A stretch of 64,000 nucleotides of DNA from Wenzhouxiangellaceae bacterium (GTDB lineage Bacteria; Pseudomonadota; Gammaproteobacteria; Xanthomonadales; Wenzhouxiangellaceae). The notes beneath the pieces are model-generated. The model searched no databases and was not told the origin of the DNA. It saw nothing but the letters and a program-made list of their open reading frames with translations. The position numbers were made by a program, and so were the translations under genes. Below are positions 46,174 through 53,609 of this stretch, in pieces. The stretch is taken from positions 62,001-126,000 of the forward strand of contig JANQPN010000043.1 in the NCBI GenBank assembly GCA_028289455.1, in the 5' to 3' direction. The first letter of the stretch is position 1. Each line of letters opens with the position of its first letter.

Positions 46174-46479
46174 TTAGCTTTTAAAAATATGCGTGCCGTG
46201 TGTAACCGCCGCGCCTGCACCAATGGCCGAAGCAACAAAAACGGCTTCAGACAGCTCTGCTTCCGTTGCGCCTGCTTTTTTGGCGTTGGCCATGTGCACT
46301 TCCATGCAGTAGACGCATTGCTTACTGACGGCAACAGCGGTTGCGATAAGCTCTTTGTATTTCAGCGGAATTTCGCCATCGGTAAAGACGGCTTTGTTCA
46401 ATGAGTTAAAAGCACTCATGGCGGAGGTTGCCGATTCACCCAGTTTGTTAAGGTTGTTCAGGTTTTTTAAGTCGTACAT
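46174..46479 (-). CDS. AhpD-like carboxymuconolactone decarboxylase family protein
   Basis: A 101-residue single-domain AhpD-like protein with an AGGAAAC site. The active C-x-x-C-x-x-x-H is QCVYCMEVHM near residue 57. The second half, AGATEAELSEAVFVASAIGAGAAV, is the family helix hairpin. Probably a thiol peroxidase-like or redox-assisting protein. It lies 28 bases upstream of the hydrolase gene and 85 bases downstream of the SDR, in the same operon. Confidence 0.8.
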   Translation of the reverse strand: MYDLKNLNNLNKLGESATSAMSAFNSLNKAVFTDGEIPLKYKELIATAVAVSKQCVYCMEVHMANAKKAGATEAELSEAVFVASAIGAGAAVTHGTHIFKS

Positions 46480-46563
46480 TGCTGTTTCCTGTAATTAATT
46501 GAGTTTTGATTGTTCAATCGCAATGACCCGGTTATGGGGTTATTGCGGTAATTTGATTGCTAC

Positions 46564-47328
46564 TTAATTACGGCCCGCTATGACGCCGCCATCAACATCC
46601 CAGATGGCACCTGTCACCCAGGCGGCTTCATCAGATAGCAGAAAGTCGATTACACTGGCCACGTCACCCGGCTTGCCAATCCGTCCAATCGGGTGAAAGC
46701 CATCAAAACCGGCTAAGGCCTCTGGAATCTGGTCTTCTTCAATGAAAGCTTTATAAATGGTTGTCAGAACAACGGCCGGAGAAACCGCATTCACGCGGAT
46801 ATTGTCATCGGCTAATTCCATTGCCAAATGCTGGGTTAATGAGTGCAAACCGGCTTTGGCCATGGAATAGGCGGAAGAGGGGGTGGCTTTAATGGATTGT
46901 TTTGCCCACATTGAACCGATATTCACAATGGACCCGCCACCGTTGGTCTGCATGTTTTTTGCGACTGCCTGGGTAATGAAGAACATCGCTTCGTTGATAT
47001 CCATCTGTGCGTGATAATCCTCACGGGTATGTTCAAGGAAAGATGTCGGCTTGAAATAACCGGCTGCGTTTACCAGGTAATTGATATGCCGGCTATCCGA
47101 TTCAATCTGTTTGATCAGGTTTTCAACTGAGGCCTGGTTGTACAGATCAGCTGTGATCGTATCTATTGATACCTGATCTTTGCTGGAAATTTCCGCTTTA
47201 GCCTGGGCAAGCGCCTGCTCATCACGGGCAACCAGAATCAGATTGGTTCCGCGCTTTGCCAGCCGTTTGGCTGTTTCAAGTGCCATGCCTTTCGAGCCGC
47301 CAATTAATAGTGCTGTTTTTGTCGTCAT
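46564..47328 (-). CDS. SDR-family oxidoreductase
   Basis: A 254-residue classical SDR. Cofactor motif [17 protein letters not shown], then NAAGYF, catalytic Ser in NIGSMWA, and Tyr/Lys in [11 protein letters not shown]; the ending DVDGG is typical. It reduces or oxidises an unknown alcohol or ketone. First gene of the four-gene operon, and its promoter region carries the TetR-type dyad at 47346-47363, 18 bases ahead of the ATG. Confidence 0.85.
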   Translation of the reverse strand: MTTKTALLIGGSKGMALETAKRLAKRGTNLILVARDEQALAQAKAEISSKDQVSIDTITADLYNQASVENLIKQIESDSRHINYLVNAAGYFKPTSFLEHTREDYHAQMDINEAMFFITQAVAKNMQTNGGGSIVNIGSMWAKQSIKATPSSAYSMAKAGLHSLTQHLAMELADDNIRVNAVSPAVVLTTIYKAFIEEDQIPEALAGFDGFHPIGRIGKPGDVASVIDFLLSDEAAWVTGAIWDVDGGVIAGRN

Positions 47329-47345
47329 TTCATTTCTCTCTATAT

Positions 47346-47363
47346 ATCTATTAGTAGGTAGAT
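47346..47363. promoter_or_regulatory. TetR-type operator upstream of the SDR operon
   Basis: ATCTATTAGTAGGTAGAT, an imperfect dyad with ATCTA/TAGAT ends. It matches the site before the tetR gene (48039-48056) at 15 of 18 positions. It lies between promoter and start codon of the SDR gene. Confidence 0.65.
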
Positions 47364-47410
47364 TAGTGATTCAAAAATATAAGCGCTAATGCGCTGCTTC
47401 GTTAGTTGGC

Positions 47411-47426
47411 TATCTATATATAGATA
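47411..47426. promoter_or_regulatory. Perfect 16-bp palindrome TATCTATATATAGATA
   Basis: Lies between the tetR stop and the SDR gene. Both arms contain ATCTA as in the two operators but with shorter spacing. It may be a further repressor contact, or a promoter element; it is AT-only in the middle so chance is possible. Confidence 0.35.
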
Positions 47427-47451
47427 GGTATATTAATTCAATTAAATAGCA

Positions 47452-48024
47452 TTAGCTTTTCAGATTAGCCAATGCCTCTGAGACAACTGCTTCCAAGTAC
47501 TCAGGTTTTTTTCGTGCACGGGCTATGAGCATACCGCCTTCCAGTGTAGCCAGGATATGAGCGGCCGCCCGTTCAGGATCAGTTGAAGCTTTTAACTGGC
47601 CCTGGCTTTTAGCCAGCTCAACCGCCTGTGCAAGCCATAGTTCATTCAGATCGAAGAACTCACATAACTTGTTATTTACGGCTTCGGGCAACCCCATCAG
47701 ATCACTGGTCAACATTCCGCAAAGGCAGAACTTATTTCGGTGCAAGGTGCTGACAAAAAGCCCGGTTAATGCTTCGATACGCTTCAGCCCATTATCATTT
47801 TGTAAAGCCAGATCGCCTAGCAGGTGACTGAAACGCTCAACATAGCGTTCCGTCATATTCACTGCCAGGTCCTGCTTGGTCGGAAAGTAGTAGTGAATAC
47901 TGGATGTCTTCACGCCTACTTCATTTTGCAGATCTTTATAGCTGAAAGCATTAAACCCACGTGACTGGGTGAAATGTTCAGCCATGTCCAACAGTTTGTG
48001 AGCGGTCTGGTTTAGTTCTTGCAT
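47452..48024 (-). CDS. TetR/AcrR family repressor
   Basis: A 190-residue regulator. The N-terminal helix-turn-helix is GFNAFSYKDLQNEVGVKTSSIHYYFPTKQDLAVNM (in part SYKDLQNEVGVKTSSIHYYF), the TetR signature. The C-terminal ligand domain has the CLCGML Cys pair and ends in a Glu-rich helix (ATLEGGMLIARARKKPEYL). Operators near its own start (48039-48056) and before the downstream SDR operon imply autoregulation and control of that operon. The inducer is unknown; it may be a substrate of the SDR or hydrolase. Confidence 0.88.
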   Translation of the reverse strand: MQELNQTAHKLLDMAEHFTQSRGFNAFSYKDLQNEVGVKTSSIHYYFPTKQDLAVNMTERYVERFSHLLGDLALQNDNGLKRIEALTGLFVSTLHRNKFCLCGMLTSDLMGLPEAVNNKLCEFFDLNELWLAQAVELAKSQGQLKASTDPERAAAHILATLEGGMLIARARKKPEYLEAVVSEALANLKS

Positions 48025-48038
48025 GACAGTGTTTATTT

Positions 48039-48056
48039 ATCTACTGATAGGTAGAT
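48039..48056. promoter_or_regulatory. TetR-type autoregulatory operator
   Basis: ATCTACTGATAGGTAGAT, 15 bases upstream of the tetR start, a dyad with ATCTAC/GTAGAT arms. Near-identical, same-orientation copy before the SDR gene. Confidence 0.65.
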
Positions 48057-48191
48057 AATAATGCTTTGATAAAAAAAATCAAGCCCTTTGTATGCATAGA
48101 TAGAGAATAATGTGTCTACATCAGTAGAGGGCAGGCATACATCTCAGCTTGTGTAATGGGATAACTCAACGAGTGGTCTCAACCATTAACA

Positions 48192-48424
48192 GTGCTTGAA
48201 TGCCACGCATCCAGCAGGTTCTGCTCCCGCTCACGGCTGATACCCATGCCGTTCAGGGGAAACTGTGATGACTTGAATATGCCTGAAACCACCGCCAGGT
48301 GGGCTGCTGCAGTTTACTGTACCGGGCGAAACAGCATACTTTGTGCCAGTGCCCTGGCCGATGAAATCTGCTGAAACACCAGGTCTTCATCCAGTGGAGC
48401 CCACAACGGCATGTTATTGAAAGA
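48192..48424 (-). pseudogene. Decayed copy of the 3' end of the epimerase-like gene
   Basis: This stretch closely follows 52184-52412, the final codons of the epimerase-like gene, in the same orientation, with substitutions and indels. Shared landmarks include CACGCATCCAGCAGGT, GCTCACGGCTGATACCCATG, CCAGTGCCCTGGCCGATGAA and AAATCTGCTGAAAC. No start or complete frame survives. The piece is a remnant of duplication; together with the parent it forms direct repeats flanking the DoxX, regulator and PhoX genes. Confidence 0.8.
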
Positions 48425-48431
48425 GGTGATG

Positions 48432-48854
48432 CTAACGCTTCAGCTTTGCATCTATTGATAGCGTGTCATATTCTCTGAACGCTAAGAGAATCAAGGATGC
48501 TGCAAAGATCGTAGTTGAGGGGAAGAACAAAATATTGGCTCTGCTCCCTTCCTCCCAAAGAAAAAGACTCAAAGGGTCAAACAGATGTCTCCAGATGACC
48601 AGCGCGCCGATACCCAGCACGACTGCCTGCAACGGGTAAGTGATTTTACGTAAGGCACCAAACACAACGAGCAAACCAAGTAGAACCTCACCTGCGGCAA
48701 GAGGGAATTGAAGCATCTCTGCACTCAAAAGATTGTTGTAGAATGCTTCCGAAAGTCTCGGGCCAAGCTCAGAATCGAGTAATTTTCTCACACCCCAAAC
48801 GACAAGAAGCATTCCTGTGGTGAATCGTAAGATGAGTAAAGTTGATGCTTTCAT
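48432..48854 (-). CDS. DoxX-like membrane protein
   Basis: A 140-residue protein with four transmembrane helices: LLILRFTTGMLLVVWGVRK, FPLAAGEVLLGLLVVFGAL, LQAVVLGIGALVIWRHLF and FPSTTIFAASLILLAF. The pattern is that of small DoxX-family membrane proteins. AGGAAAG precedes the ATG. Function is unknown; some relatives interact with redox carriers. It sits between the pseudogene and the winged-helix/TPR regulator, both on the same strand. Confidence 0.65.
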   Translation of the reverse strand: MKASTLLILRFTTGMLLVVWGVRKLLDSELGPRLSEAFYNNLLSAEMLQFPLAAGEVLLGLLVVFGALRKITYPLQAVVLGIGALVIWRHLFDPLSLFLWEEGSRANILFFPSTTIFAASLILLAFREYDTLSIDAKLKR

Positions 48855-48955
48855 GATGCTTTCCTGTTTAACTGTAAATTGTGAAGTTTGTTCCGTCTCC
48901 GATAAACCCAGCGAACCGGCCCCTTGATTCGCTGGATCAACTGGGAAAATAACTA

Positions 48956-50416
48956 TTACAAATAGCTTTTAAGTTCGTTTTCGATAACGTGGAATATTGA
49001 TGCGCGCGAATCTGAGCTTAGGAAACGATTATACTGAATGGTGTTTTTTAGGTTTAGGATGGCGGAGTCAGCATCCAGTCTGTACCCGCTTCTAATTTCT
49101 GCAATAAGCTTGTATGTTTCAAACCGGGCTTGATATTTGGGTTGATCAGTATCGACATTAGAGAAGTGCTGAAAAGCTTCTTCATATCGATCTTGTTCAA
49201 TTAACAACTTGCCATAGGTCAAAGCACATTTTGAATGTTGCTTAAGCCGTTCTATTACAGATTTGCATAATGCCATCGCCAGATCATAATGCCCTTCTTG
49301 TGTTTTAAGTGAAGCAAGCCCTGCTGTTGCCTCATCATTGAGCGGATCCAGTTCCAGCGCTTGTCGATACCAATATGCGGTCTGTTCAAGGTCACCTTTT
49401 TTGTTATAAATATCAGCCAGCCTGTTGTGGAACTGTATCGGATCATCAGCCAGTGCCATCGCTTTTCTGTAGTATATGATCGCTTCATTATATTGTTCCT
49501 GCTTGCGATAAAGCGCAGCTACATTGTTAGCCAGTTGCCATGAATGAGGTGCCAGGCCAAAGGCTTTGATATAGGCAGATGATGCCGCAGCTAAATCTCC
49601 TTGATAGTGACTTGCTATTCCTAATGCCCAAAAAGCGTCAACATCACTGGCATCGAGCTGGATAGCAGTATTAGCATGTTCAATGGCCAGGTCGATATCC
49701 GACTGATTACGTGTCCAGCGATAATATTTTTGTGAGAGTGCTTTCGAGAGCCCGGCCCATGCCGATGCATCTTCAGGGTTTTCCTCGAGCAGCAACCGAT
49801 ACAGGCTAATTGCAGACTCGTTGCTGTCCTGCTGATATTGCCCGTACAACACTCTGGCTCGTTGGTGGCGCTGATCGCTTAGAGTTTCAATAATGCTGTC
49901 TGCGGTCATGTTGATTGGAGCAGACCCAGGTTTCATATTCTGTTTAATGAGAGCAATACACAAAACGCAAGAAATCGCCCACAACGTGACCCGGCCCGGT
50001 GAAAATCTGGATGGCGTTGCCCGGATCCTCCCGGTAGACCTGGAGTTTTTTCGATTATTTAAGCCTTGTGTCTGCTGAATGTCATTCAACTTATGCAGCA
50101 GGCGGTAGCCTCGCTTCGGAACAGTTTCAATATATATCGGGTGTCGGGCATTATCGCCAAGAGTACGACGCAACTGAGAAATGGAGCGCTGGATTGCATC
50201 ATCACTTACGACTGCACCACGCCATACCCTGGAGATTAATTCATCACGAGTCACGGTTGTGCCTGCTGAGTTCTTCAGGCAAACCAGAAGATCCATCTCT
50301 CGGGGAGGGACGTGTTGCGTAATGCCGGCGCAGCTGACAGCGCCATCTTGTGGTTCGATAAGAAACTTCCCCAGCCTGAAAGGGCTCATATCAAGCTGTT
50401 CTGATTTCTGTTGCAT
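48956..50416 (-). CDS. CadC-like winged-helix regulator with TPR sensor
   Basis: About 486 residues from the ATG at 50416 (an in-frame GTG at 50428 is possible). The winged helix covers about residues 10-110 with VPPREMDLLVCL, SDDAIQRSISQLRRTLGDN and IYIETVPKRGYRLL. A hydrophobic segment (RVTLWAISCVLCIALI) near residue 150 should anchor it. Residues 200-450 are tandem TPRs (DASAWAGLSKALS, AIYYRKAMALADDP-like patterns), probably on the far side. No kinase partner. Divergent from phoX, with three 11-bp-period repeats between. Likely regulates phoX. Confidence 0.85.
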   Translation of the reverse strand: MQQKSEQLDMSPFRLGKFLIEPQDGAVSCAGITQHVPPREMDLLVCLKNSAGTTVTRDELISRVWRGAVVSDDAIQRSISQLRRTLGDNARHPIYIETVPKRGYRLLHKLNDIQQTQGLNNRKNSRSTGRIRATPSRFSPGRVTLWAISCVLCIALIKQNMKPGSAPINMTADSIIETLSDQRHQRARVLYGQYQQDSNESAISLYRLLLEENPEDASAWAGLSKALSQKYYRWTRNQSDIDLAIEHANTAIQLDASDVDAFWALGIASHYQGDLAAASSAYIKAFGLAPHSWQLANNVAALYRKQEQYNEAIIYYRKAMALADDPIQFHNRLADIYNKKGDLEQTAYWYRQALELDPLNDEATAGLASLKTQEGHYDLAMALCKSVIERLKQHSKCALTYGKLLIEQDRYEEAFQHFSNVDTDQPKYQARFETYKLIAEIRSGYRLDADSAILNLKNTIQYNRFLSSDSRASIFHVIENELKSYL

Positions 50417-50523
50417 TGCTGCTGACACTCAATGAGCACTGTTTCAGAGCATAGCAAACACATGCTTGCCAAGTATAGATCGAAAAACCCGTTGCAGGCT
50501 GCGTCTATCTGAGACTCGAAACG

Positions 50524-50552
50524 ATCAGGTAATCATCAGGTTTTGATCAGGT
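50524..50552. promoter_or_regulatory. Three ATCAGGT direct repeats with exact 11-bp period
   Basis: ATCAGGT at 50524, 50535 and 50546, each 11 bases apart, in the 268-base gap between the divergent winged-helix/TPR regulator and phoX. Strong sequence evidence of a tandem head-to-tail operator of OmpR/PhoB type. Confidence 0.65.
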
Positions 50553-50684
50553 TTTTTTGCGCATGCATCGATATTCTGACGGGCAATGAAGTTCATCTTT
50601 TGTGTTGCCTCAAGCTGTCATAAGGTGACCGAAGCACAAGTTGGAAATGAGTGAGCGTGCAGAATTATTAAGTGAGTAACAAAA

Positions 50685-52073
50685 ATGATGATGAATAGGC
50701 GACAATTTCTGATCAATGCACATGCGGCTGGACTGTATTTCTCGACACTGACCATATCAAACAAGGTTAAGGCATTCACTTCCAATAGAGGGCGGTCACT
50801 GATTGCAGATCCTGCCGGGATTCTGGATTTACCTAAGGAGCTTTCCTACAACGTTATTCGCACTACAGGGATGCAAATGAGCGATGGTTTTTTTGCTCCA
50901 GGGCGGCCGGACGGAATGGCATGCTTTACTCACCCGACATCAAGTGAAAAATCTATCTTAATGATGAATCATGAAAACTGGCTGGATACAACCACGGGTA
51001 GCCCGTTTGGTGAAGGGGACAGACTACTTGCCAAACTGAAACCGGATCTTCTATATGACATGAAATCCGATGGCACCCCGTGCACCGGTGGTGTCACAAA
51101 ACTGGTCTATAACATGCGGACACATCAAGTGGAGAATGATCACCTTGTTCTAACAGGGACATCTGGAAATTGTGCGGGAGGTATCACGCCATGGGGTAGC
51201 TGGTTAAGTTGCGAGGAAGCTGTCGACAGGCCTGGAGAAGGCGCTGAAAAATATCATGGCTATATATTCGAAGTCCCATCAGATACTTCTGGAGTTATGA
51301 GGCCTGCGCCTTTGAAAGCCATGGGCAGATTTGCCCATGAGGCAGCTGCGGTGGATCCAGACACCGGCATCGTTTACATGACTGAAGACAATCGCTATGG
51401 ATTGTTTTATCGTTTCATACCAGAAAAATCCGGGCAGCTGCAACTAGGTGGCAGGCTGCAGGCATTAGCTATAAAGGGTTGGCCATCAGCCAATACCAGC
51501 AACTGGCCCAAAGACTGGGGAGGAGGGGGAACAGATAGTATTGCTGTCAATCAATCATACGATGTTGAGTGGATTGACCTAAAGAATGTCGATGATCCGG
51601 AGATCATCTTGCTTGAACAAGGGTATGAATCAGGCGCTGCACAATTTTGCCGTGGAGAAGGTATGATCTTCGGCAAGCAAAAACAGACCGAACAAAATAG
51701 TATTTATTTCACTTGCACACAGGGCGGAGCAAGCCGGTCAGGCCAAATCTGGCGACTCACGCCTGGTGGCCATCAGCAAAAAACCGACCAGCTCACTCTG
51801 ATCCACGAATCCACAAGTTCAGATTCATTGGACCTTAGCGATAACATCACCATTGCTCCCTGGGGTGATCTGATCCTGTGTGAAGATGGACCGGGGGATC
51901 AGTACCTGAGGGGGCTAACACCTCAGGGTGAGGTTTATGATATTGCCAGAAATGCACATCCGGAACGCAGTGAATTCTGTGGTGCCTGTTTTTCAATGGA
52001 CGGCAAGATTCTCTTTGTCAACATTCAGGAGCCAGGAATAACCCTGGCAATTACCGGATTGTCAAAATCATGA
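50685..52073 (+). CDS. PhoX-family (DUF839) exported protein
   Basis: A 462-residue protein with a twin-arginine-like signal peptide (NRRQFLINAHAAGLYFSTL). Family blocks: MMNHENWLD, GITPWGSWLSCEE, FAHEAAAVDPDTGIVYMTEDN and APWGDLILCEDG, which include Glu, Asp and Glu/Asp metal ligands of PhoX phosphatases. It is somewhat shorter than classical PhoX, and could be a phosphatase or a related lactonase-like protein. Folded-state Tat export to the periplasm fits its Ca/Fe cofactor. Divergent from the regulator. Confidence 0.8.
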   Translation: MMMNRRQFLINAHAAGLYFSTLTISNKVKAFTSNRGRSLIADPAGILDLPKELSYNVIRTTGMQMSDGFFAPGRPDGMACFTHPTSSEKSILMMNHENWLDTTTGSPFGEGDRLLAKLKPDLLYDMKSDGTPCTGGVTKLVYNMRTHQVENDHLVLTGTSGNCAGGITPWGSWLSCEEAVDRPGEGAEKYHGYIFEVPSDTSGVMRPAPLKAMGRFAHEAAAVDPDTGIVYMTEDNRYGLFYRFIPEKSGQLQLGGRLQALAIKGWPSANTSNWPKDWGGGGTDSIAVNQSYDVEWIDLKNVDDPEIILLEQGYESGAAQFCRGEGMIFGKQKQTEQNSIYFTCTQGGASRSGQIWRLTPGGHQQKTDQLTLIHESTSSDSLDLSDNITIAPWGDLILCEDGPGDQYLRGLTPQGEVYDIARNAHPERSEFCGACFSMDGKILFVNIQEPGITLAITGLSKS

Positions 52074-52148
52074 ACTGGTGTCAATGTTTTCAAGCGTGAA
52101 CATTCTTTATTCAGTTTGTGAGTTAGCCTAACGGGTTGGTATGAACGG

Positions 52149-53273
52149 TTACATTACATCGGATAGCTCTTGGTTATTTACTGGTGCTGAGTGCCACGCA
52201 TCCAGCAGGTCCTGCTCCCGCTCACGGCTGATACCCATGCCGTTCAGGGGAAACTGTGACGATTTGAAGTTATACGCCTGAAACCACCGCCAGGCCGCTG
52301 CAGCGGTTTCCTGAACGGGGCGAAACTGCATGCCTTGTGCCAGTGCCCTGGCCGATGAAATCTGCTGAAACCCCAGGTCTTCATCCAACGGTGCCCATAA
52401 GGGCATGTTGTCAAAAGATCTGACGTTATGCTGCCGGCGAAGAAAGTCAGCATCCACCCAGGTAATTTTTGCCTCACTGCCAATGGCCTGTCTGCTCTGC
52501 TCAAGAAATGCGTTGAATGTAACCGGTGTATCCGGACCGGTCAGGTTGTGAATGCCGGGGCGTTTTGCTTCGACGCTATCGATTACCCAGCTCGCCACAT
52601 CCCTCACGTCAACAAACTGAACCGGGTCCTGCCCGGTTCCCGGCGCAAGTACTTCATCGTAAGCGGACAAACGCCGTAGCCAGTAATGATAGGCGGAGCC
52701 ATCATCGCGAGGACCTAATATGGCATGACAGCGGGCTACGCCGAAGCGGCCCGGCAGTAGAGACTGCAACCGGGATTCAGCCAACACTTTCTCACCGCCA
52801 TACCAGCCGGGGCTGTCCTGATGAACAGGGCTTTCTTCCGTTATGCCGGCCTGGCTGAAGTCTGAATAAACGGCAATGCTTGAGATGAAAAAGTAATAGT
52901 CGGTCCGTTCTGCCAGCAGCATGGCGGTTTCATCCACCAATGATGAATGTTCAGGCCAGACGTCAATAACGGCATCCCATTGCCGATTGCCTTGAAGAGC
53001 AGACAGGTCACTTTGATCAACAGCTCTGTGACCTCTGAGTTTTTCCAGTCCGGGAAACAGATGCGACCGGGTGATGCCGCGGTTGAACAGGGTTACCTGG
53101 TGGCCGCCGAGCATGGCCTGCTCAACGATTGCGGGGCCGACAAAATTGGTGCCTCCCAGCACCAGTATGTTCAACGGGCGCCCGGTTGTTTTGCCTGTAT
53201 AACCATTGCAACCTATTAATGTTGAGGCGACACAGGTACTTGCTGCCTGCAGGAACTGTCTTCTTTTCATCAT
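52149..53273 (-). CDS. Exported NAD-dependent epimerase/dehydratase-like protein
   Basis: A 374-residue extended SDR. The N-terminus has KRRQFLQAASTCVAS, Tat-like, and a lipobox LIGCNG, so it may be a Tat-exported lipoprotein. The NAD-binding motif is ILVLGGTNFVGPAIV. The catalytic region has FISSIAVYSDFSQ and YGGEKVLAE (YxxxK as YGGEK). Such SDRs normally bind NAD(P), which is scarce in the periplasm, so exported epimerase-like proteins are odd but known. The 3' end is duplicated at 48192. Confidence 0.75.
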   Translation of the reverse strand: MMKRRQFLQAASTCVASTLIGCNGYTGKTTGRPLNILVLGGTNFVGPAIVEQAMLGGHQVTLFNRGITRSHLFPGLEKLRGHRAVDQSDLSALQGNRQWDAVIDVWPEHSSLVDETAMLLAERTDYYFFISSIAVYSDFSQAGITEESPVHQDSPGWYGGEKVLAESRLQSLLPGRFGVARCHAILGPRDDGSAYHYWLRRLSAYDEVLAPGTGQDPVQFVDVRDVASWVIDSVEAKRPGIHNLTGPDTPVTFNAFLEQSRQAIGSEAKITWVDADFLRRQHNVRSFDNMPLWAPLDEDLGFQQISSARALAQGMQFRPVQETAAAAWRWFQAYNFKSSQFPLNGMGISREREQDLLDAWHSAPVNNQELSDVM

Positions 53274-53609
53274 TATGAAAACTCCCAGCCCAGTAGATGG
53301 AATGATCGTGCCGGTTGGCTTAAATCTAATATATACCTATCGATCTTTAGTCTTCAGCAAAAGCGGCCAGTTGAATACTGGCCGAGATGAAATCATGTTC
53401 ACAGTCGAAATTACCCAGTGCAGGTTTAAGCACTGATAAACCAAATAACCCCGCAGTAACTCTTGATAACGGCTTGAACCAGGTTCTAACCTGGGCAGGG
53501 TGTAGGCGCGTTTCTCCCTCAGCTGCTTACTGGTTCATGGTCAAAGAAATTAGAAGGACATTGACTTGGATAATAAAGGTGCATACTGAAGTTTGTGTAT
53601 ATGTATCAA
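53274..53609. other. Intergenic region between exported protein genes
   Basis: No gene. A hairpin CCAGGTT (53479-53485)/AACCTGG (53488-53494) with a 2-base loop lies in the middle, without a T tract. The epimerase promoter should be near 53300-53340, where AT content is high. Confidence 0.4.

Noticed and set aside
48192..48374. Plus-strand 60-codon frame in the pseudogene
   Set aside because: The stretch is a degraded, minus-strand copy of the epimerase end, so the plus frame is chance.
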